Positions 35,717 to 41,832 of a stretch of 41,832 nt of DNA are shown here, piece after piece (the first letter of the stretch is position 1; each line of letters opens with the position of its first letter). The position numbers and the translations under genes were made by a program. Below the pieces are notes generated by a model, which saw only the letters and a program-made list of their open reading frames with translations, ran no database searches and was not told the DNA's origin. This stretch comes from Bacteroidota bacterium (GTDB taxonomy: Bacteria; Bacteroidota; Bacteroidia; Bacteroidales; F082). The stretch spans positions 1 through 41,832 of the forward strand of contig JACNJS010000063.1 of assembly GCA_014382445.1 (NCBI GenBank), read 5' to 3'.

Positions 35717-36739
35717 TTACTTTATAACCAATACAGTAGCATCATCGTTTTGCCGCGAAAACTGATCGAATACAATATGTGCAATTATCGCGGGATGTTT
35801 TGTATGTAAATCTTTAAAATCGGAGATATCCCAACGATTTGAAATTCCATCGCTTGTCATTAGTAAAACACTGCCCGGAACCCACTGATGTTCGTAAGCC
35901 CTTATATGATTTATTCTACCTCCCAATGAGCCATTCATTGTTAGTGGATGGACAGGAATAGGAGAATTAAAAACCCTTGCACTAATGTTCCCTATTCCGC
36001 CATAAATTAATTTATTCTGCCGTTTCGAAAGTCTTGCAATCGCAATTACAGCGCCCTGTGTTTGGATTAAAGCCAAGTGTAAATCATTCAGCAATGGCTC
36101 AATCTCTTCAGAATTGTTTTTTTCAAGATAATCAATAGCCGCTTGTGAGGCAATATTTGCTTCGTATCCATGGCCAATTCCATCGATTACTGAGGCACAA
36201 ATTTCGCCATCAGACTGAGTAAAAAATATACCATCGCCATTTTCTTCGAAACCGGGCATAGGGCGGGTAATACATCCTATTTTAAAATCGTTGTTTTTTA
36301 TTGAACTTTTTTCTTTTGTAAGCCATTTACGCGCAAAAATTACTGTAATAGGCTTAACACGTTTACTGTACAAATTTGCCGGTACCGAGAACAGATCAAA
36401 CTCATCGGATAATCTTTTAACAGCTCCCAGGCCTGTACCCATTGAAGCCGAAGTAGTAAATCCATCGCGCATGGTTACTTCAGTATTTTCAATCCCTGGT
36501 CCATAATCAATTGATACTATATCAAGCACTTTTTTATGATTGTAATTAAATGCGTTGACAACTATTTTTCCTTCTCCCGGGAATTTAACCAGATTATTTG
36601 CCAGCTCAGAAACAATAATGGATATTTCGCTCTGTGCCACATGATTAAAGCCAATATTTTTAGCAATATCAACAATAAATTGCTGAGATTCGTTAATCTG
36701 GTCGAAACCGGCAATCGGGTATGTACTATACAGTATCAA
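35717..36739 (-). CDS. RsbT-like ATPase fused to SpoIIE/PP2C phosphatase (RsbX/RsbU-like)
   Basis: A 340-residue two-domain protein. Residues 10-140 are a GHKL anti-sigma-type domain (VSELANNLVKF, DYGPGIENT, GTGLGAVKRL). Residues 155-340 are a PPM phosphatase with D169 (GDG), D186-G187 (VIDGIGHG), D297-G298 (TSDGIS) and N331-D332-D333. Single-domain RsbX in Bacillus dephosphorylates RsbR/RsbS to reset the stressosome, and a phosphatase directly after rsbT supports such a role. The gene overlaps rsbT by 14 bases. The ATPase domain retains most motifs, so one protein could both phosphorylate and dephosphorylate STAS partners. Confidence 0.9.
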   Translation of the reverse strand: MILYSTYPIAGFDQINESQQFIVDIAKNIGFNHVAQSEISIIVSELANNLVKFPGEGKIVVNAFNYNHKKVLDIVSIDYGPGIENTEVTMRDGFTTSASMGTGLGAVKRLSDEFDLFSVPANLYSKRVKPITVIFARKWLTKEKSSIKNNDFKIGCITRPMPGFEENGDGIFFTQSDGEICASVIDGIGHGYEANIASQAAIDYLEKNNSEEIEPLLNDLHLALIQTQGAVIAIARLSKRQNKLIYGGIGNISARVFNSPIPVHPLTMNGSLGGRINHIRAYEHQWVPGSVLLMTSDGISNRWDISDFKDLHTKHPAIIAHIVFDQFSRQNDDATVLVIK

Positions 36740-37139
36740 TTTTCACCCCCCTTAACCATTTAATTACAGTGATTTTTGTCCCCCTGTTTTTTTCTGTTTC
36801 AATAAAAAAATCATCGACCAGCCGTTTAGAACCGGGCAGGCCTTTGCCTAATCCTCCACCGGAAGTATAACCATCTTTTAGTGCCAATTCTATATTTTCA
36901 ATTCCTGGTCCATAATCAATAAATTCGATTTTAAGGCCAATATCGAATCCGTTTTTTACCTCTATCGTTATTACTTTACCTTTTCCGGCATAAAGTAATA
37001 TATTACGTACTAATTCGCTGGCGACGGTGGTAAGCTTGGTTTGATCAACTAAACCAAATCCCATTTCTTTAGCCCTATCTCGAATAAAATGCCTGGCTAA
37101 TACAATATCCTCATCGGATTTAATTTCATGTACTTCCAT
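36726..37139 (-). CDS. rsbT: RsbT-like serine/threonine kinase (stressosome switch)
   Basis: A 137-residue GHKL kinase. Motifs TVASELVRNILLYAGKGK, FIDYGPGIENIELALKDGY and GGGLGKGLPGSKRL are nearly those of Bacillus RsbT. In stressosomes it phosphorylates RsbS and RsbR and is then released to activate a downstream target. It starts two bases after rsbS and overlaps the phosphatase gene by 14 bases. Confidence 0.93.
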   Translation of the reverse strand: MEVHEIKSDEDIVLARHFIRDRAKEMGFGLVDQTKLTTVASELVRNILLYAGKGKVITIEVKNGFDIGLKIEFIDYGPGIENIELALKDGYTSGGGLGKGLPGSKRLVDDFFIETEKNRGTKITVIKWLRGVKIDTV

Positions 37140-37141
37140 TA

Positions 37142-37573
37142 TTAATCCAATTCATCAGATTCACTTTCCTGTGGCTCTTCATTAATTGCCTTATCAGTTT
37201 TGATGCTTTTAAAATATTCCGTATCGCTCTCAGATAATAATTCAATAGCATTTTCTAAATCGAGTGCTGTTCTAACATCTCCCAAATCGAGTCCAAGCTC
37301 AACCAGGGTAATGGCAACAGCGGGTGATATACCAACCAGCACTACCGTAGCATTCATTAAAGAAGCCATTTCGGCGGTATTCGATAACATGCGGCCTATA
37401 AACGAATCAACAATTTCGAGCGAAGAAATATCGATAATAACAGCATGCGAACCGTATTTCTGAATGTTAGTCAGAACATCATCCTGTAAGGCATTTGCGG
37501 CACGATCGTGTAATTCTGTTTGTATGGTAACAATAAGTGTATCGCCAAATTTTAGTATGGGTATTTTTTCCAT
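37142..37573 (-). CDS. rsbS: RsbS-like STAS-domain stressosome protein
   Basis: A 143-residue single STAS domain. The motif IIDISSLEIVDSFIGR places the phospho-acceptor Ser at residue 57, equivalent to Ser59 of Bacillus RsbS. VVLVGISPAVAITLVELG follows as the usual second conserved segment. It has about 25 extra acidic residues at the C-terminus (EEPQESESDELD). It holds RsbT in the resting stressosome. It is 21 bases after rsbR. Confidence 0.93.
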   Translation of the reverse strand: MEKIPILKFGDTLIVTIQTELHDRAANALQDDVLTNIQKYGSHAVIIDISSLEIVDSFIGRMLSNTAEMASLMNATVVLVGISPAVAITLVELGLDLGDVRTALDLENAIELLSESDTEYFKSIKTDKAINEEPQESESDELD

Positions 37574-37594
37574 AATTTTCGATTTAATATTACT

Positions 37595-38461
37595 TTACTT
37601 TCTGGTATCAATCGACTTTCCGAGTTTTTCTAAAGCATAGCGGATACCATCGGCCATGATTGCGCGTGTTGTAATACCTTTAAACTCAACTCCCATTTGC
37701 ACCATAGTTTGGGCTATTGGAGCGCTTATGCCTGTGATTACACTATCGGAACCCAATAATTTTATGGCACTTACGGTTTTCATTAAATGCTGTGCAACCA
37801 TAGTATCTACGGTAGGCACACCGGTAATGTCAATAATTGCTACTTTTGATTTTTGTTCAACAATTATTTCCAGTAATTTTTCCATTACTATTTGTGTTCT
37901 TGCACTATCGAGGGTTCCAATTAAAGGTACCGCTAGTATGCTATCCCATATTTGAATAATCGGGGTTGCCATTTCCATTATTTGCCTCGATTGCCTTGAA
38001 ACAACATCTTCGCGTGATTTTGAATAAACCTCGAAGGTATATAAACCCAATTTATCGATAACATCATTGAGCAATGTAAGTTCAGAAAGAAAAAGTTTTG
38101 GATCAGAACTTAATTCTTTCACTAAATAAGGTAAAGTAACTTCTTTTAAGGAGAATACAAAAGTTGCTGTTTCGGATGGTGAAAAACCCTTTAAAGCTCT
38201 GGATCTGCTAATATTTCCTAAAAAGGTACGTGCTTTATCGAAACTTTTTTGGTCCACATTTTCAGTTTTGCCAAGCGAAAGTGCTTCGATAAAAGCAATT
38301 AGAAATTCGCGCGATTCATTTTCAATTTGTTCAGCGCTAATCAGGTCGAGCCGCATTGATAAAGCGCCAAGCTGAGTTTTGACCCAGTTTTTGAGAATTT
38401 GTTCTTTATTGTCTTTAGTAACGCTATAAAGACTAAAAGAATCTGTTGATTTTGTTGCCAT
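37595..38461 (-). CDS. rsbR: RsbR-like stressosome sensor (RsbRD-type N-domain plus STAS)
   Basis: A 288-residue protein. Residues 20-155 form an all-helical N-domain resembling RsbRD_N, without recognisable haem or flavin ligands. A linker helix (160-185) leads to a STAS domain with T220 (IIDITGVPTVDT) and T252 (ISAPIAQT), which correspond to the two phosphorylated threonines of Bacillus RsbR. It is the only RsbR in the window, so the sensory turret may be of one kind or other paralogues may be elsewhere. It heads the operon, with a promoter match about 40 bases upstream. Confidence 0.92.
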   Translation of the reverse strand: MATKSTDSFSLYSVTKDNKEQILKNWVKTQLGALSMRLDLISAEQIENESREFLIAFIEALSLGKTENVDQKSFDKARTFLGNISRSRALKGFSPSETATFVFSLKEVTLPYLVKELSSDPKLFLSELTLLNDVIDKLGLYTFEVYSKSREDVVSRQSRQIMEMATPIIQIWDSILAVPLIGTLDSARTQIVMEKLLEIIVEQKSKVAIIDITGVPTVDTMVAQHLMKTVSAIKLLGSDSVITGISAPIAQTMVQMGVEFKGITTRAIMADGIRYALEKLGKSIDTRK

Positions 38462-38498
38462 AGTTCCAAATTTTTATTTATGTCAAAAATTTTTGTTG

Positions 38499-38529
38499 TA
38501 AAGGTAGTTCTTTTTCTTGGCCAGAACAA
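38499..38529 (-). promoter_or_regulatory. Promoter of the stressosome operon
   Basis: On the minus strand TTG (38529-38527), a 20-base spacer and TACCTTTA (38506-38499; one mismatch to TAnnTTTG). It predicts a leader of about 30 bases before rsbR. Confidence 0.5.
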
Positions 38530-38603
38530 GTCTTTTGGATGAAATATTATTGCTACTTACTGCTTTCAAATTTATTTTGCATAAATACAAATCACAATAA
38601 ACC

Positions 38604-40811
38604 TTAATCCTTCAAATGTTCATAAAGGAAGTTTGTCATCTTATTGTATAAGTGATACCTCGTGTTTCCACCAAATATCCCATGATTTTTACTCGGGTAC
38701 AGCATAAATTCAAATTGTTTATCGACTTTAACCAACGCTGAATACAAATCCATTGAATTCTGAGGGTGTACATTATCATCGGCACCACCGTGAACAAGTA
38801 AATAATTACCTACAAGCTTATCAACATGGTTAATTGGAGAGTTGTTGTTATAACCATCCGGATTGTCCTGAGGTTTACGCATAAACCTTTCAGTATAAAT
38901 ATTATCGTAGTATTTCCAGTTGGTTACAGGTGCAACAGCAATAGCAGTATTGAAATATTCAGCACCCTGAAACAATGCGTTGCTCGCCATAAAACCTCCG
39001 TAACTCCATCCAAAAATTCCGATTTTGTCTTTGTTAACATAAGTAAGGCCGCCCAAATACTTAGCTGTTTCAATATAATCAATCGTTTCATACTTACCAA
39101 GTTCCAAATAAGTCATCTTTTTGAACACTTCACCCCTGGCCCCTGTACCGCGGTTATCAACAGCCACAACCATAATACCTTGTTCGGCGAGCATTTGGTA
39201 CCACATATAATTAAAACCACCCCATGAATTTCTTACCGTCTGAGAGCCGGGTCCTCCATAAATAGATAATAGAACAGGGTATTTCTTTTCAGGATCAAAA
39301 TCATATGGTAGAATTTTCCAGGCATTTAGCTCAATCTGGCTCCCATCAGGTAGTGTTATTTCGGGAGTGCTAAAAGTAAAAAATTCGGGTTTACTTATTT
39401 TATATTTTGATAGTAGTTCGCGCAGGGCAGCATTATCTTCCAGTACCCTGACTTCCTCTCCAGTGGACATATTAACAGTATATTCAGGTGGAGTTACTAT
39501 GGTTGAAAAATTATTAACATAATATTTGAAATTATTACTGAATGATGCACGGTTTGTCCCTTCTTTTTGAGATATTTTTGTCATTCTGCCTTTAAGGTCA
39601 ACCTGATAAATATCACGATTAAAAGGAGATGATTCGGCCGACTGATAATAAACTAATTGGTTGTCTGCATCAAAACCATAAACATCAGTCACATCCCATT
39701 TCCCACTTGTTAGTTGCTTATTTAGGGTGCCATCTATATTATACAGGTATATATGATTAAAGCCATCAGTCTCCGATGTTATTAAAAAATACTTATTATC
39801 AGCGATGAAAGTCAAGTTATCAGTTATATCGATATAGTAATTATTTTCTTCGGTGTACATAACATGGCTATTACCGGATGACGCATCAACAAGAAGGATG
39901 TGGAGGTGGTTTTGCAGGCGGTTTAGTCGCTGAACTGCGAGAATGTTTGGGTTATTTGTCCACTTAATTCGTGGGATGTACTGATCAACTTCTTCTCCTA
40001 TATCTACTTTAGTAATACTACCTGATGGCAGATCATACACAAATATTTCAACCATCGAATTATCTTCACCGGCTTTAGGATATTTATAAGTTTTCCAATC
40101 AGGGTATAAGTCGCCATAATATGTTAAAGTATATTCTTTAACCTTGGTTTCATCGAAGCGATAATACGCAATTTTTGTTCCATCCGGCGACCAATAAAAA
40201 CCTTTGGTAAACCCAAACTCTTCTTCATAAACCCAATCGCAGGTACCATTAATAATGTGATTCTTTTTCCCATCATCAGTTATCTGACTTTCAATATTGG
40301 TAGCTAAATCTTTTATATAAATATTATTTTCACGAACAAATGCTACTTTATCACCTCCGGGTGAAAAATCGGCCAATTGCTGTTTATCTTGTAATGATAA
40401 AGGGGTAAGTTGTTTATTCTCAACATCCCAAATATAGTAATCAGCTTTTGATGAATGACGATAAATTGCTTCACTATTTGTGGGTATTAAAAATTTGTTT
40501 TCATCATTATTCATACTAAATGATCTCAACTTGATTGGTTCGTCACTACCTTCAGGAATAAGGTCATTCGCATTTACTAATGTTGTAACAGAGTCACCAG
40601 TAAGGTAATCATACACAACTACAGAACCATTTTTTATCATTGTATATTCCTTGCCATTTTTTAATGAAACTATTCCTCTTACCGACTTGGGCATGAAACT
40701 ATATTCTGTCCAAATCTCTTTTAAAGTTATGTTTTTAAGGGAATCCTGACTAAACCCTGTATTAAACAGAATTGTAAATACAATAAGAATTAATAATGCT
40801 GATTTTTTCAT
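38604..40811 (-). CDS. Dipeptidyl peptidase IV-like S9 peptidase
   Basis: A 735-residue secreted or periplasmic serine peptidase with an N-terminal signal peptide (MKKSALLILIVFTILFNTGFS). The beta-propeller occupies about 40-480, with the YEEEFG double-Glu motif that binds the substrate's free N-terminus. The alpha/beta-hydrolase domain has S603 (GWSYGG), D679 (GGADDNVH) and H710 (SKNHGI). It removes X-Pro dipeptides from peptides. It is a single gene with a -7-type box shortly upstream and is not functionally tied to the stressosome operon. Confidence 0.93.
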   Translation of the reverse strand: MKKSALLILIVFTILFNTGFSQDSLKNITLKEIWTEYSFMPKSVRGIVSLKNGKEYTMIKNGSVVVYDYLTGDSVTTLVNANDLIPEGSDEPIKLRSFSMNNDENKFLIPTNSEAIYRHSSKADYYIWDVENKQLTPLSLQDKQQLADFSPGGDKVAFVRENNIYIKDLATNIESQITDDGKKNHIINGTCDWVYEEEFGFTKGFYWSPDGTKIAYYRFDETKVKEYTLTYYGDLYPDWKTYKYPKAGEDNSMVEIFVYDLPSGSITKVDIGEEVDQYIPRIKWTNNPNILAVQRLNRLQNHLHILLVDASSGNSHVMYTEENNYYIDITDNLTFIADNKYFLITSETDGFNHIYLYNIDGTLNKQLTSGKWDVTDVYGFDADNQLVYYQSAESSPFNRDIYQVDLKGRMTKISQKEGTNRASFSNNFKYYVNNFSTIVTPPEYTVNMSTGEEVRVLEDNAALRELLSKYKISKPEFFTFSTPEITLPDGSQIELNAWKILPYDFDPEKKYPVLLSIYGGPGSQTVRNSWGGFNYMWYQMLAEQGIMVVAVDNRGTGARGEVFKKMTYLELGKYETIDYIETAKYLGGLTYVNKDKIGIFGWSYGGFMASNALFQGAEYFNTAIAVAPVTNWKYYDNIYTERFMRKPQDNPDGYNNNSPINHVDKLVGNYLLVHGGADDNVHPQNSMDLYSALVKVDKQFEFMLYPSKNHGIFGGNTRYHLYNKMTNFLYEHLKD

Positions 40812-40828
40812 TTTAATTTTTTTGGCAA

Positions 40829-40836
40829 CAAATATA
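40829..40836 (-). promoter_or_regulatory. Candidate -7 box for the DPP-IV gene
   Basis: Minus-strand TATATTTG, a perfect TAnnTTTG match ending 17 bases before the ATG. No TTG at the -33 position. Confidence 0.4.
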
Positions 40837-40887
40837 AGTATTTGTACAGTTACGATAATTATATATTTTTGCTGCTGTAATAGAAAA

Positions 40888-40965
40888 GGGGTGTTAGCTC
40901 AGTTGGTTTAGAGCGCATGCTTGACAGGCATGAGGTCAGCAGTTCGATTCTGCTACGCCCCACCA
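40888..40965 (+). tRNA. tRNA-Val (GAC anticodon), CCA encoded
   Basis: Cloverleaf with acceptor GGGGTGT/ACGCCCC, D-arm GCTCAGTTGGTTTAGAGC, anticodon stem CATGC/GCATG with loop TTGACAG (anticodon GAC), T-loop AGTTCGATT and discriminator A at 40962. Unlike the five other tRNAs in the window, its CCA end (40963-40965) is encoded. A decayed copy of its 3' half lies just downstream. Confidence 0.97.
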
Positions 40966-40967
40966 AA

Positions 40968-41029
40968 GTGAGCAGGGATTGTCCCACTTTAAGCAGGAAG
41001 GTCTGCAGTTCGATACTGCTAAGACTCAC
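40968..41029 (+). pseudogene. Decayed tRNA-like sequence after tRNA-Val
   Basis: Bases 41000-41029 match the last 30 bases of the tRNA-Val body (40934-40963) at about 24 positions, including GCAGTTCGAT and CTGCTA. Upstream, GTGAG (40968-40972) can pair with CTCAC (41025-41029), and GGGATTGTCCC forms a small hairpin. It therefore resembles a shrunken tRNA with an acceptor, one internal hairpin and a T-arm, but no proper anticodon arm. It is likely a dead duplicate or the 3' scar of an integrated element. Confidence 0.55.
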
Positions 41030-41084
41030 GTTGATAATCTAAAGAGTAAGGTTGTTTTATTATATAGTCTTTATCATTTCTTTT

Positions 41085-41615
41085 CTACTCACATACATCA
41101 CCCATACAATTTGGTTTTTCTACAGGTTTCTTTATTAATTTGAGACTAAGAAACAAATAGTAAAATTTGCAACCTAAGCAAATACCAAATGCTGTTTCGA
41201 AATATAATATTATCAAACAAATTAGGCAAAGCAAGCAAACCGGGTCAAAATAGGAAACATCATTAAGAAGAAAAAGTGATAGTACGAAAATAACCGATGA
41301 TAATACAAGGCCTAAACTCCATGCGAATTTCTTTTGAATAGCTCCAATTGGCAATGGTGATTGCTTTCGTACAAATAAATATCCAATAAATAATGTAGGT
41401 GAGAATTTCGGATTAATAAATATCCCGATTATGAAATTCAATACCAGAAAACCAGCTATATATGGTATTATAATGAAATCGCGCAAAATGAATCCGTTAA
41501 TAAATGCTATCAAACCAAGCAATAGCATTATGCCTGCACTCGCGCGCATGCGCCTTTCATCAAGGACTTTGAAATTTGTCCCTTCAATGTATTCTCCAAA
41601 ACTAATTGTTGACAT
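41085..41615 (-). CDS. DUF4395 membrane protein
   Basis: A 176-residue integral membrane protein with about four hydrophobic helices (residues 27-43, 50-66, 95-115, 127-143). It shows NFIIGIFINPKFSPT, the Cys-rich helix CLLCLICL, FGICLGCKFY near the end and a C-terminal CMGDVC. This arrangement fits DUF4395, a family of unknown function often found with thioredoxin-like or sulfur-handling genes. It converges with tRNA-Val. Six or more conserved-looking cysteines suggest metal or thiol chemistry, which is inference. Confidence 0.8.
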   Translation of the reverse strand: MSTISFGEYIEGTNFKVLDERRMRASAGIMLLLGLIAFINGFILRDFIIIPYIAGFLVLNFIIGIFINPKFSPTLFIGYLFVRKQSPLPIGAIQKKFAWSLGLVLSSVIFVLSLFLLNDVSYFDPVCLLCLICLIILYFETAFGICLGCKFYYLFLSLKLIKKPVEKPNCMGDVCE

Positions 41616-41680
41616 ATCAGTATATTTTTAATTTATATCAATACTTCATTTACAGTTATATTAACCTAATTAGGTATCTG

Positions 41681-41688
41681 CAAATATA
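41681..41688 (-). promoter_or_regulatory. Candidate -7 box for the DUF4395 gene
   Basis: Minus-strand TATATTTG, a perfect TAnnTTTG match about 65 bases before the ATG at 41615. The -33 region is T-rich but has no TTG at the ideal spacing. Nothing recognisable is seen from here to the window end (41689-41832). Confidence 0.35.
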
Positions 41689-41832
41689 GCCTACTTGGCG
41701 GCTTTAAAAATATGATATATTTTATACTCTTTCATTGAAGAAAGTAAATATGAATCTATAGAAAGATAATCAGCCCCCCCTAAAACGGCGAACACTCAAT
41801 CGGGCTAAAACCACTTTTGCGCGTTGGTGCCA

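Noticed and set aside
41689-41832. Possible gene or RNA at the window end
   Set aside because: No convincing reading frame, cloverleaf or hairpin seen.

Overview
The window looks like chromosomal DNA of a Bacteroidota bacterium, probably of the Bacteroidales/Marinilabiliales type; I cannot fix the genus. The evidence is AT-rich sequence, few Shine-Dalgarno sites, several TAnnTTTG-type -7 promoter boxes, and the order rpsU-xer-hpf-tRNAs-tuf-tRNA(Trp)-secE-nusG-rplKAJL-rpoBC followed by a DUF3467 gene. Nearly all genes lie on the minus strand, so transcription runs from high to low coordinates.

Region 1-9200 is an accessory island of small minus-strand modules, most of them toxin-antitoxin-like. 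It holds two GxxExxY proteins, two HEPN/MNT (HepT/MntA-like) pairs, a DUF4258/DUF2283 pair, two tandem DUF6922-like/AbiEii pairs and an S23-type four-helix-bundle protein. Most modules are separated by one family of imperfect interspersed repeats (arms rich in CGGATT or CGAATT, plus a TACGGGGCAGGCG motif), including a 184-bp unit in three tandem copies. Within and after the island lie wrecked sulfate-activation genes: a frameshifted, C-terminally truncated cysC and a deleted, frameshifted, nonsense-mutated cysQ.

Region 10.1-14.5 kb carries a nucleotide-sugar dehydrogenase and a winged-helix/degenerate nucleotidyltransferase regulator of the kind found at polysaccharide loci. It also has a Nudix hydrolase, a DUF3467 protein, a second four-helix-bundle protein and several simple-sequence tracts.

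Region 14.7-29.5 kb is the conserved transcription/translation block: rpoC, rpoB, rplL, rplJ, rplA, rplK, nusG, secE, tRNA-Trp, tuf, tRNA-Thr(GGT), tRNA-Gly, tRNA-Tyr, tRNA-Thr(TGT), then a terminator, hpf, a Xer recombinase and rpsU with a recognisable promoter.

Region 29.6-38.5 kb is the most interesting functional unit. It is a stressosome-type operon (RsbR-, RsbS- and RsbT-like proteins, then an RsbT-like ATPase fused to a SpoIIE/PP2C phosphatase) that continues into REC-REC-histidine kinase, RsbT-like-ATPase-histidine kinase, single REC and REC-REC-coiled-coil proteins. The operon is interrupted by a REP-associated Y1 transposase gene bracketed by two nearly identical 0.24-kb arrays of palindromes. 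The hybrid kinase has a one-base frameshift in an A9 tract. Beyond the operon lie fragments of a decayed DUF3365-type sensor and a receiver domain. The window ends with a DPP-IV-like peptidase, a tRNA-Val(GAC) followed by a decayed tRNA-like copy, and a DUF4395 membrane protein.
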